Shown piece by piece: positions 1 to 5,579 of a stretch of DNA of 10,021 bases (position 1 is its first letter; every line of letters begins with the position of its first letter). Below the pieces are notes generated by a model that saw only the letters and a list, made by a program, of their open reading frames with translations, searched no databases and was not told the DNA's origin. This DNA comes from an uncultured Rubrobacteraceae bacterium (GTDB lineage Bacteria; Actinomycetota; Rubrobacteria; Rubrobacterales; Rubrobacteraceae). The DNA lies in NCBI GenBank assembly GCA_902806105.1, contig CADCVI010000104.1, positions 1 through 10,021 of the forward strand, written 5' to 3'. A program made the position numbers and the translations under genes.

Positions 1-146
1 CGTCGTGCGCCTTCCGGGCCATCTTTCGGCCCGCAGCCCTTCGGACGTCCCCGGACCTGCGATGATGGTCCCATACACCCTCATCCCTTGGATGATCTTC
101 GCGGCCTTCCTGCGCGCGGACCTTGTTCTCTCAGGAGGGAAACGAG
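1..146 (+). promoter_or_regulatory. Upstream region of the regulator operon, with a strong ribosome binding site
   Basis: No gene is supported here. A perfect 6-bp inverted repeat (CGGGCC at 15-20, GGCCCG at 28-33) with a 7-nt loop could be the end of an upstream transcription unit, but no T tract follows. A strong ribosome binding site (AGGAGGGA, about 133-140) stands 6 nt before the ATG at 147 and decides that start. No convincing -35/-10 pair was found. The frame that is open across this region and joins the downstream regulator is a fortuitous high-GC frame. Confidence 0.35.
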
Positions 147-539
147 ATGACCGCACCGCGCGTGCTCGTAGCCATAGGACCCAGGATGTACGCGGAGGGG
201 CTCGCCTCCTCGCTGGCCACGCACCGCCCCCGCGCCGAGGTAACGATCCTGGCCCCCCCGGAAGGCGTCGAGCACGGGGCCCTGCGGGTGCGCCCGCACC
301 TCATCGTCGCCCACCGGGTGCCGCCCGAGGCGAGGGTTGGGGGCTGCTTCTGGTTGGAGGTCGCCCAGCTCGTCGGGGGCGAGGGGGCCAAGCCTTTGGG
401 CGCGCAGATCTCCGCCGACGGGTACTCCAGGAGCGTGGCCGAGGTCCGCACCGAGCACGTGCTGGCGGCCCTCGACCGGGCCGAGGAGCAGCTGCTCCTC
501 GGCTCGGGGCACGCCCAAGAGGGCGGGGGCGGGCCGTGA
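147..539 (+). CDS. Degenerate receiver-like protein, first gene of the regulator operon
   Basis: This encodes 130 residues with a receiver-like pattern: a hydrophobic strand (RVLVAIGPRMYAEGL, residues 5-19), a helix, and a second strand (RPHLIVAHRVPP). The acidic pair that binds magnesium in true receivers is replaced by A-I-G, and the position of the phospho-acceptor Asp holds His. It should therefore not be phosphorylated in the usual way. The ATG at 147 was chosen over the in-frame ATG at 123 because a strong AGGAGGGA site sits just before it. Its stop overlaps the next gene's start by 4 bases (GTGA), so the two are translationally coupled. A role as a partner or regulator of the LuxR-type protein is inference. 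The receiver resemblance is by eye and moderate; a plain hypothetical protein is the alternative. Confidence 0.7.
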   Translation: MTAPRVLVAIGPRMYAEGLASSLATHRPRAEVTILAPPEGVEHGALRVRPHLIVAHRVPPEARVGGCFWLEVAQLVGGEGAKPLGAQISADGYSRSVAEVRTEHVLAALDRAEEQLLLGSGHAQEGGGGP

Positions 540-1243
540 GCGTCGTGCGGGTCCACCTGGCCGACGACCACGCCATGTTCAGGGAGGGCCTGGAAGCAAT
601 CCTCGCCTCCCGCGAAGGGGTGAAGGTAGTCGGCACGTCATCCACCGGCCCCGAGGCAGCCGAGCGGGTCCGCTGGACCAGGCCGGACGTTATCGTCACG
701 CAGCTGGACATGCAGCCCAAGACCGCCCGGGAGATCGTCTCGGGGCTGCGGGAGGCCTCGCCCCACTCCAGGGTCGTCGTGCTCACGCTGTGGGACAACC
801 TGCGCTACCTGCAGGCCATCTCCAGGATGGGCATAGACGCCTACCTGCACAAGTCCTCATCGGCGGAGGAGCTCCTCGCCACCCTGGGCTCCGTGGCCCG
901 CGACCCCGGCGGCGGGAACGCGGTCATCTCGATGCCCCGCGCCCTGCTCGAGCGCCTCGGCGACGAGCCCGCGGGCGCCCTCTCGGAGAGGGAGACCGAG
1001 GTCGTCGTGCTCGCCGCCCGCGGCCTCACCAACCGCATGATCGGCAAGGAGCTGCAACTCGCAGAGGCGACCGTCAAGCGCCACCTGGCCAACATCTACC
1101 AGAAGGTGGGGGTCCGCTCCAGGAACGAGGCCGTGAGGAAGGCCCTGATGGAGCAGTGGATCGGCCTCCACGAGATAACCTCCCCCGAGTCCGCCGACGG
1201 GGAAGGCCCCTCGAGCGACTCACCGGACGGACAGGACGGCTAG
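536..1243 (+). CDS. NarL/FixJ-type LuxR regulator with an atypical receiver
   Basis: This encodes 235 residues. An N-terminal receiver (about 3-122) is followed by a LuxR-type HTH (about 149-205; ALSERETEVVVLAARG, then ATVKRHLANIYQKVGV). Receiver marks kept are the acidic pair D10-D11, T84 and K106 (HKSSS). The phospho-acceptor position is not Asp: in the strand PDVIVTQLDMQ the expected D is Q56, with D58 two residues later. A family member with Asp would be phosphorylated by a histidine kinase and bind DNA as a dimer. This one probably works without phosphorylation, or through D58. The C-terminal tail (about 210-235) is acidic and Ser/Pro-rich. The GTG start at 536 overlaps the preceding stop (GTGA). 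A much longer in-frame extension upstream is rejected because its residues are low-complexity Arg/Gly/Pro. No kinase gene is nearby. Confidence 0.9.
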   Translation: MSVVRVHLADDHAMFREGLEAILASREGVKVVGTSSTGPEAAERVRWTRPDVIVTQLDMQPKTAREIVSGLREASPHSRVVVLTLWDNLRYLQAISRMGIDAYLHKSSSAEELLATLGSVARDPGGGNAVISMPRALLERLGDEPAGALSERETEVVVLAARGLTNRMIGKELQLAEATVKRHLANIYQKVGVRSRNEAVRKALMEQWIGLHEITSPESADGEGPSSDSPDGQDG

Positions 1244-1272
1244 GGACCAGCCCGGCCCTATTCACCGTACGT

Positions 1273-1336
1273 CCTAGAAGGATGATTCTCCGAAGTTCGT
1301 ATGCAGGATCCCGGATAAATGGTCCCTAGGAACTTC
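1273..1336 (+). repeat. Left copy of the CCTAGAA-N11-CGAAGTTCG motif, plus CTAGGAACTTC
   Basis: CCTAGAA (1273-1279) is separated by exactly 11 nt from CGAAGTTCG (1291-1299). The same two blocks with the same spacing occur on the opposite strand at 9855-9881. Close by, CTAGGAACTTC (1326-1336) resembles CTAGGAAGTTC at 9877-9887 in direct orientation. GAAGTTC (1292-1298) and GAACTTC (1330-1336) can pair across 31 nt. The role is unknown. Options are element-end or recombinase sites, or a shared element following the 3' ends of the flanking genes, since both copies lie shortly after a stop codon. Confidence 0.4.
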
Positions 1337-1367
1337 CGAGAACGCCGGCGAATCGGCGGCAAGCATG

Positions 1368-1388
1368 GTAGTCGTTACTACATGTAGT
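1368..1388. repeat. Nested palindromes (GTAGT/ACTAC/GTAGT)
   Basis: ACTACATGTAGT (1377-1388) is a perfect 12-bp palindrome. Its left half also pairs with GTAGT at 1368-1372 across a 4-nt loop, so the two foldings exclude each other. This could be a protein-binding site. No adjacent start codon is served by it, so the function is open. Confidence 0.35.
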
Positions 1389-1522
1389 GGTGCTGGATGA
1401 TTATGCGGCCAGTTGGATGTACGCAACGTCGCGTAGCTTTTCATGGAGACCGTCGTTGCTTCTTAGTATCGGCGTGTGCCACGGGCCCGGCGCACTTCTA
1501 CCCTTCCGCGCACGCCCCTTTC

Positions 1523-2023
1523 CTACAGCTCGGGATCGTTACTTTCCCTTTCGGGAACCTCGAACTCGACGTGGCCCTCGGACTCCCCCACCTCGTCGCA
1601 CACGCAGCGGTAGCGTGCCACGGTCGGCCCGACGGAAAGGACGCCGACGTTGACCTGGTGCGGTAGGGTAGCGGAGGGTCCGATATGCGGGGCGAAGAAG
1701 TCGCGGTTCTGGCCGTGCATGTCGTCAAGCTCTAGGTGCCGCTCGTCCAGGCGGACTTCGCAGCTAACGTTGTGGGCGGCGCTCCTGCCGCCGTTCGTCA
1801 CGTCGAAGACAAGGGCCGCCTGCTCGTACTTCGACCCAGGGTTGGGAGGACGGTAGTGGTAGGCCACCGTCCTCAAAGATACGGTCAGCTTGGGACGCAG
1901 CCCCGCCTCCTCTTGAGCGAGGCGCAACTGCCTTGTGGACAAGCGGCGCTGAACCTCCCCGTAGACGACAGTCACGATCACAGAGATGATGCCCGCGACG
2001 GCCGCGACGACCGACCAACTCAA
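1523..2023 (-). CDS. Single-pass membrane protein with a C-terminal beta-rich domain
   Basis: This encodes about 166 residues. One N-terminal membrane helix (WSVVAAVAGIISVIVTVVYG, near residues 3-22) is followed by a short Arg/Gln-rich linker. A beta-rich domain follows, with a pattern typical of immunoglobulin-like or CARDB-like folds (ALVFDVTNGGRSAAHNVSCE, and later VARYRCVCDEVGESEGHVEF). The start chosen is TTG at 2023: it overlaps the upstream stop as TTGA, and GGAGG lies 11 nt before it. The frame is open to a GTG at 2047, which would add 8 residues but has no clear ribosome binding site. It forms an operon with the HTH/coiled-coil gene. A membrane protein in the same position follows the 40-residue WW-tail gene on the plus strand (7951-8523). 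No enzyme motif is seen and the function is unknown. Confidence 0.75.
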   Translation of the reverse strand: MSWSVVAAVAGIISVIVTVVYGEVQRRLSTRQLRLAQEEAGLRPKLTVSLRTVAYHYRPPNPGSKYEQAALVFDVTNGGRSAAHNVSCEVRLDERHLELDDMHGQNRDFFAPHIGPSATLPHQVNVGVLSVGPTVARYRCVCDEVGESEGHVEFEVPERESNDPEL

Positions 2024-2538
2024 GCCCCGAACCACCTCCGCCACCACGGACGCTCGGAGCCATCCTGAGCCTCCGCGCCGCCGGACCGAGGTGCGGGTCC
2101 GGGCGAGCCATTCGCGACATCATGGGCGGGCTCCTCGCTTGGCTCGGGGTGGACCGGCGGGGCGGCCGGGGCCTCAAGCTCCAACACCCGGGCAGAGAGG
2201 TTGTTGTTGGTCTGCGTGAGGCCCGCAACGATTTGCTGGTAGCGCTCGGCCTCGATGCTCCTCCGCTCCAGCGAGCGCTCCAAGAACGCCACCCGGTCCC
2301 GCAACTCTTCCACCAGTTCCTCGACCACGGGATCACGGTGCACCTGTGACTCAGGGTGAGACGTGTCTTGTGACAAGTCCAGGTACACGTACACCCTTCC
2401 GTCCTGTCCCAACTCCTTGCCCAGAGAGCCCCGCTGAATGCGCTTCCTGACAGCGGCCTCCGTCACGCCGAGGCGTGCGGCCGCCTCCCTGATCGTGACT
2501 CGCAGCGTCCCGTTGTCCTGCCCTTCGTGACTGGACAT
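2020..2538 (-). CDS. HTH/coiled-coil protein with a C-terminal RPWWRRWFGA tail
   Basis: This encodes 172 residues. An N-terminal MerR/excisionase-like helix-turn-helix lies at about 14-52 (VTIREAAARLGVTEAAVRKR, then a VYVYL wing). A Glu/Arg/Leu-rich coiled coil follows (about 70-122), then a Pro/Ala/Gly-rich linker (123-160), and the protein ends in ERPWWRRWFGA. HTH plus coiled coil implies a dimeric or oligomeric DNA-binding protein. The aromatic and basic tail could be an amphipathic membrane anchor or a docking peptide; that is inference. Similar tails end the proteins at 7832-7954 and 7951-8523. GGGGAGGG lies just before the ATG, with short spacing (about 3 nt). It is followed by, and overlaps, the single-pass membrane protein gene. 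A plasmid-partition or regulatory role is possible, but no ParA partner is in view. Confidence 0.8.
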   Translation of the reverse strand: MSSHEGQDNGTLRVTIREAAARLGVTEAAVRKRIQRGSLGKELGQDGRVYVYLDLSQDTSHPESQVHRDPVVEELVEELRDRVAFLERSLERRSIEAERYQQIVAGLTQTNNNLSARVLELEAPAAPPVHPEPSEEPAHDVANGSPGPAPRSGGAEAQDGSERPWWRRWFGA

Positions 2539-2808
2539 GTCCCTCCCCGCGTCCGCTCGGTGTCACGGGCATGGTAGACCGCGATGAAAGAAGGCGTACT
2601 CTGCCACGAGATGTGGGGGTTGTAAGGGGGCGATGCACTACGAAAAGACCTCCGACGCTGTGCCGGGGATCCGTTGCCTCCTTACCCACCCGGTGCCCTA
2701 GCGGAAGAAGGCCCCGCAGAAGCCGCTGTCGCGGACGTTCTCGGAGCCGCAGGCGGCCAGCCCTTCGGTTAAGCGGACTGCATAGAAGGGCTACACCTTC
2801 TCGTCGAT
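2539..2808. other. Intergenic region with two hairpins
   Basis: No gene is supported in these 270 bases. Two perfect inverted repeats lie at its right side: AGCCCTTC (2759-2766) with GAAGGGCT (2785-2792) across 18 nt, and CGATCT (2805-2810) with AGATCG (2822-2827) across 11 nt. The second overlaps the end of the short minus-strand frame at 2809-2928. Neither is followed by a T tract on either strand. The region must hold the promoter or leader of the HTH gene at 2538, but no clear -35/-10 pair was found. Confidence 0.4.
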
Positions 2809-2928
2809 CTAAAGGTCATCGAGATCGTGAAAGGAGGGGTCGTGCTTCAGACCCTTGGTAACCTCGACACCCCCGTCATGGGTGATCCCCCCGTCATAGG
2901 TGATCCCTACCACGGGGTACGGCCGCAC
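2809..2928 (-). CDS. Possible 39-residue protein, intact copy of a short paralogous pair
   Basis: This is a short frame: GTG start with GGAG 7 nt upstream, an in-frame TAA shortly upstream, TAG end. It contains an internal repeat (GITYDGG, ITHDGG) and ends GVEVTKGLKHDPSFHDLDDL. The interrupted frame at 3042-3197 carries a related ending (AIEITEGLKRGPRIFDA). In the ten codons from (V/I)E(V/I)T onward the differences are mostly third-base synonymous or conservative changes, as expected if this minus-strand frame was under protein-level selection. The family is not recognised. It could be a small protein, or a C-terminal remnant of a larger one. Confidence 0.4.
   Translation of the reverse strand: MRPYPVVGITYDGGITHDGGVEVTKGLKHDPSFHDLDDL
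2870..2925. repeat. Tandem repeat array, copy A (two 18-bp units)
   Basis: Two units of CCCCCGTCAT(G/A)GGTGAT with an 18-bp period are followed by CCCTACCACGGGGTACGGCCG, which contains a small TACC/GGTA stem. The same arrangement recurs at 3095-3151. The spacing and GC-rich runs are iteron-like, but the array also lies within the short minus-strand frame, so it may simply be an internal protein repeat. Confidence 0.55.
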
Positions 2929-3038
2929 CCAGCGACTCCAGCCACCTTAAGGGCTCCAGCTAAGCTCAGGCGTTACGCACGGCCACCCCATCGGCGCGGC
3001 CGGCAGGCGGCGCGCGGCTCTAGGAGTCCCTGGGGCGG

Positions 3039-3077
3039 GGCCTAAGCGTCAAAGATCCTAGGGCCGCGCTTGAGGCC
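3039..3077. other. Stem-loop between the two repeat arrays
   Basis: GGCCTAAGCG (3039-3048) pairs with CGCTTGAGGCC (3067-3077), giving a 10-bp stem with one bulged G at 3072 and an 18-nt loop. It overlaps the end of the interrupted minus-strand frame, whose TAG is at 3042-3044. Without a T tract on either strand it is not a standard terminator. It could cap the transcript of the primase operon or be part of a replication origin. Confidence 0.4.
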
Positions 3078-3197
3078 TTCCGTGATTTCGATGGCCCCCC
3101 GTCATGGCGACCCCCCCCCGTCATGGCGACCCCTTCCCACGGGGTCCGGCCTGCTGGGGGGCAAAGGCCCTCTTCCGCGTATCATGTGCCGCCTCAC
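3042..3197 (-). pseudogene. Interrupted paralogue of the short frame at 2809-2928
   Basis: The frame begins with a GTG at 3197 that overlaps the stop of the preceding small gene (GTGA) and has GGAAGGGGGCGG just upstream. It runs 31 codons (VRRHMIRGRG, then SRPDPVGRGRHDGGGSP) to a TGA at 3104-3102. It then stays open in the same frame as RGAIEITEGLKRGPRIFDA before TAG. The first part matches RPYPVVG..YDGG, and the second matches GVEVTKGLKHDP, of the intact copy. The in-frame TGA lies just past a run of nine G (plus-strand C run 3111-3119), and both repeat units lack one base compared with copy A. A slippage-prone broken gene is the simplest reading. Stop readthrough, or a separate 31-residue coupled peptide, are alternatives. 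Confidence 0.4.
3095..3151. repeat. Tandem repeat array, copy B (two units, 19-bp period)
   Basis: Two units of CCCCCCGTCATGGCGA, the second with nine C in a row, are followed by CCCCTTCCCACGGGGTCCGGCC. This corresponds element by element to the array at 2870-2925, 226 nt away. The nine-base homopolymer (3111-3119) is a likely slippage point. Confidence 0.55.
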
Positions 3198-3418
3198 GCC
3201 GCCCCCTTCCGGACCCGCAGGGCCTCGTCCCGCCCGGCCCTCATGAAGCCCCGCAAGGCGTCGAGGTATCGGGCTTCGTCCCCGGCCACCGCGGCGGCGT
3301 GGGCGGCATCCTGGTAGCGGTGGAGGGCCTCGGAGCCCGAGGCCTCCGGGTAGTAGTCCGCCAGATAGCGCATCGCCGCGGAGGCCTTCTCGGCCGCCCA
3401 CTCGGTATCCCAAGCCAT
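3194..3418 (-). CDS. Small helical protein coupled to the primase gene
   Basis: This encodes about 74 residues, largely alpha-helical and Ala/Arg-rich (WAAEKASAAMRYLADYYPEA, DEARYLDALRGFMRAGRDEA). The ATG at 3418-3416 overlaps the primase stop as TGATG; a GTG immediately before (3421) is an alternative start that adds one residue. Its own stop overlaps the next short frame as GTGA. This coupling on both sides puts it in one transcript with the primase. No catalytic motif is seen. An accessory role in replication is inferred only from position. Confidence 0.65.
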   Translation of the reverse strand: MAWDTEWAAEKASAAMRYLADYYPEASGSEALHRYQDAAHAAAVAGDEARYLDALRGFMRAGRDEALRVRKGAA

Positions 3419-5373
3419 CACGCCACCGCCTCAGACGGCGGGAACACGAACCGCTGGCCCCCGTACTCTGTTAACTCCTCGACGCGGCACCCCAAGGCCT
3501 CGACGACCCGCGGTACGTCTTGCCCCCTCATCCCCTCGTCGGACGCGATCCCGCACAGCAGTCCCATCCTTACCCGGCCGTTCTGCGTCACGAGCCGCTC
3601 CACCAGCGCCTTCAGGACGGGGTCGACCGGTGCGCGGCGGCGCTCCTCCTCTTCGCGGGCCTCTCGCATACGGCGGTCCCGGAGCTCGTGCGTGCGGCGC
3701 ACCGCCTCGAGGCTGGCCTTCGGCGTCCCGTGCTTCTGGCTCCGCAGGTGCAAGCGGTAGCGCTCGCCTTCGGCGCGGTGCCGCTTGGCCTGCTTCTCGG
3801 CCTGCTCCACCTCCCCGTCCTCCTCGCGGCGTTCGTCGAGCCGCGCCAGCCACCCGGCAGCGAGCCTAACGACGTCGTCCTCGCACTCGATGATGCCGGC
3901 TTCCTTCAGCGGTCTCAGGATCCGCCTCCTCACGTCCCACGGTCTCTTGCGACGCAGCGCCTCGCACAGGTCCTTCAGGTGCATCTCGCCGCCGGCGGCC
4001 TCCAGAACGTCGAGGACGGCGCAGCGGTGGGGGCCCAGCCGCTTCGCGTAAGGGCGGTGGTCGGGGTCGACGAAGACGTTCTCGCCAACCGCCTCGGTAA
4101 CGGTGCGACCGGTCGCGCCCTCGACGCGCCGGACCAGGTGCCCCAGCCGTGCCGGAGACGACCAATGCAGGCGTGGCGCGGACGGATAGCGCAGCCCTTT
4201 ACACCCTAGGACACCCTGTCCCGACCCGGTCCCTTCGGCGTGCCCCTTCTCCGTACTGTAAAGGGCTGCGCTAGGCACCAGGAGCCGATACCTGCGCGGT
4301 TTGCCCTTGCCAGTTGCCGGCAGTATCTCTATCTGGCCGTCCGCTTCCAGGTGCTTCATGGCGTCGCCCACGGAAGGCGCCGACTTCGCGGCCACCCGCG
4401 AGATCCGCCGGAGCCCGGCCTCGACGATGACGCCCCGGGCGTCCGGCTTGCCGACGGACGGCACGAGCTCGATCAGGGCCGCCATAGCGTCGCGGGCGGT
4501 GTGGCCGCGCTGCCAGTTGCCCTTGTCCTCCGTGCCCTTGAAGTTCATCCAGTCGCAGTTGTGCCAGGCGCGCAAGAGGTAGGCAGCGCTCGCTCGCAGC
4601 TTCCCGTTCCGGCTCACCCGCTCGGCCTGTAGGTCGCGCGCGTCGTAGAGGCGCATCCGGGCCATGTACTCCCAGTAGGTGTGCCCCTGGGCCAGGTAGT
4701 CGTCGGCGCCGGTCTTGGAGCCGTCGGCGCCGTCTGGCAGGTAGGATAGGTAGACGGACGCCCCCCGGTCCTTGAGGTGCGCCGCGATGCGCCGCGCCGC
4801 GTCGCCCACGTCCGGGTTGCTGAAGACGTCGGAGTCGAAGCCCACGTATACCTCGCGCCCTTCGACCTCGATGTCGAACATATCCGGTATAGGCTTGCCG
4901 CCGCCCGAAAGCCAGTTCCAGACGCCCGAGATCGCCACCACGAGGACCTCGACGCCGGCGGCCCTCGCCGCGGTGATTATTGAGAGCGCCTTCTTGATGC
5001 CCTCGACGAATACGACGGGCACGGAGGCGTCGCCGATGAGGTGGCGCGTGGTCGGGTGCACGTGGAGGACGTTTCCGGGCCCTCCGAGTTTCTTGCAGGC
5101 GGCTTCGTACTTGTGGCCGGGGTTGTCGGGGTCCGGCTCGTCGGGCCTGAACACGTGGAACGTCTTGCCGTTCGGGCGGTGGCCCATGAACAGCATCCCG
5201 CCCCCCCGCTCCCTCTGCCTGCGCGAGAAGCCGGACGGGAGTTTGCGGCCGTCGGTCAAGCTCCAGACGCCGCTCTCCTCGTAGACCTCGCGCCAGATCG
5301 CGGAGCCCACCTCGAGGACGTGGCGGTGCGAATCAGATGGCGTGCCGAAACTAGAGTTAGGGTATGATGGCAT
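3418..5373 (-). CDS. DUF3854/Toprim-like primase-type replication protein
   Basis: This encodes 651 residues. Residues about 100-232 form a DUF3854-like Toprim domain: VVFVEGIKKALS with the conserved Glu E124, VYVGFDSD with D180 and D182, and KTGADDYLAQG. Toprim acidic residues bind metal in primases and topoisomerases, and DUF3854 domains occur in replication proteins of plasmids, phages and integrative elements. A winged helix follows at about 295-365, then a Gly/Ser-rich linker (367-396), a second winged helix (448-510), a charged coiled coil (512-585) and a small C-terminal domain. No helicase Walker motif is seen, so it likely acts with host helicase or as an initiator/primase. The ATG has a good site (AGGGGGTG, 6-8 nt upstream). 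The gene carries a 17-bp inverted repeat at the linker and faces a probable antisense RNA at its leader. The product is probably cytoplasmic and DNA-bound. Confidence 0.82.
   Translation of the reverse strand: MPSYPNSSFGTPSDSHRHVLEVGSAIWREVYEESGVWSLTDGRKLPSGFSRRQRERGGGMLFMGHRPNGKTFHVFRPDEPDPDNPGHKYEAACKKLGGPGNVLHVHPTTRHLIGDASVPVVFVEGIKKALSIITAARAAGVEVLVVAISGVWNWLSGGGKPIPDMFDIEVEGREVYVGFDSDVFSNPDVGDAARRIAAHLKDRGASVYLSYLPDGADGSKTGADDYLAQGHTYWEYMARMRLYDARDLQAERVSRNGKLRASAAYLLRAWHNCDWMNFKGTEDKGNWQRGHTARDAMAALIELVPSVGKPDARGVIVEAGLRRISRVAAKSAPSVGDAMKHLEADGQIEILPATGKGKPRRYRLLVPSAALYSTEKGHAEGTGSGQGVLGCKGLRYPSAPRLHWSSPARLGHLVRRVEGATGRTVTEAVGENVFVDPDHRPYAKRLGPHRCAVLDVLEAAGGEMHLKDLCEALRRKRPWDVRRRILRPLKEAGIIECEDDVVRLAAGWLARLDERREEDGEVEQAEKQAKRHRAEGERYRLHLRSQKHGTPKASLEAVRRTHELRDRRMREAREEEERRRAPVDPVLKALVERLVTQNGRVRMGLLCGIASDEGMRGQDVPRVVEALGCRVEELTEYGGQRFVFPPSEAVA
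4187..4273. repeat. Perfect 17-bp inverted repeat inside the primase gene
   Basis: TAGCGCAGCCCTTTACA (4187-4203) and its exact reverse complement (4257-4273) flank 53 nt. The arms encode part of the linker between the two winged helices (residues about 367-396: SAALY at one end, CKGLR at the other). Total length is 87 bases, exactly 29 codons, and the segment has no stop when read in the inverted orientation. Possible roles are an invertible segment, a binding or nicking site, or a long mRNA stem. Confidence 0.8.
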
Positions 5374-5467
5374 CGCACACCCCCTGAACCCTTGGTTGAG
5401 GTGGCTTGTGCGTGGTGCGGGGGACCGGGCTGGCTTGGCGGCGGGTGCCGGTCTCCCCTCTTTCCAG

Positions 5468-5473
5468 TAGAAT
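5468..5473 (+). promoter_or_regulatory. Candidate -10 box for the antisense RNA
   Basis: TAGAAT matches TATAAT at five of six bases and lies about 46 nt before the terminator hairpin on the same strand. No good -35 box is present at 16-18 nt (best is TGCCGG-like), so the promoter is weakly supported and rests mainly on the existence of the downstream terminator. Confidence 0.3.
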
Positions 5474-5479
5474 CACGTC

Positions 5480-5548
5480 AACGGTTCCTTTCGTTGTGGT
5501 AGGGGACCTGTTGTTCCGGGGCGTGTTGGTCGCACGCCCTTTTTTCTT
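5480..5548 (+). ncRNA. Candidate antisense RNA opposite the primase leader
   Basis: A strong plus-strand terminator lies here with no plus-strand gene to serve. If transcription starts about 7 nt after the TAGAAT box, the RNA would be about 69 nt. Its first small stem is CAACG (5479-5483)/CGTTG (5492-5496) with an 8-nt loop. Its second is the terminator stem with loop TTGGTCG, which contains a UUGG sequence fitting the YUNR U-turn motif seen in loops of plasmid antisense RNAs. It is complementary to the transcript region between the XRE gene and the primase start, so it could control primase expression as countertranscribed RNAs do for plasmid rep genes. The 5' end is inferred; the terminator is the firm part. 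Confidence 0.45.
5519..5548 (+). terminator. Rho-independent terminator, plus strand
   Basis: GGGCGTG (5519-5525) pairs perfectly with CACGCCC (5533-5539) around a 7-nt loop and is followed by TTTTTTCTT. On the minus strand the hairpin has no T tract, so it is oriented against the flanking minus-strand genes. Confidence 0.8.
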
Positions 5549-5579
5549 GCCGTCAGGGTTCTCATCGAGGCCCGGGAGA

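Larger units (their letters stand above)
1244..1522. other. Intergenic region between converging genes
   Basis: This 279-base stretch lies between the 3' end of the plus-strand regulator and the 3' end of the minus-strand membrane protein. It has no supported gene; an 89-codon plus-strand frame from 1397 runs into the minus-strand gene and is judged a shadow. A weak 5-bp stem (TAGGG 1241-1245, CCCTA 1256-1260) spans the regulator's stop, without a T tract. The stretch also holds the motif pair at 1273-1336, a near-palindrome at 1344-1360 (8-bp arms, one mismatch), and the palindromes at 1368-1388. Confidence 0.5.

Noticed and set aside
5..535. Long in-frame extension upstream of the LuxR-type regulator
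   Set aside because: The extra 177 residues are Arg/Gly/Pro-rich low complexity typical of a wrong frame in high-GC DNA. The GTG at 536 overlaps the stop of a better-supported gene.
1397..1666. 89-codon plus-strand frame in the left intergenic region
   Set aside because: It has no ribosome binding site, and its second half is antisense to the membrane protein gene.
2827..3045. 72-codon plus-strand frame across repeat array A
   Set aside because: Its product is Pro/Arg-rich, and the coding-like substitution pattern between the two copies favours the minus strand.
2870..3151. CRISPR array
   Set aside because: There are only two units per cluster, with no unique spacers of constant length and no cas genes.
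4772..5284. 170-codon plus-strand frame opposite the primase gene
   Set aside because: It lies wholly opposite the Toprim region; its Ser/Thr/Pro-rich composition mirrors codon bias on the other strand.
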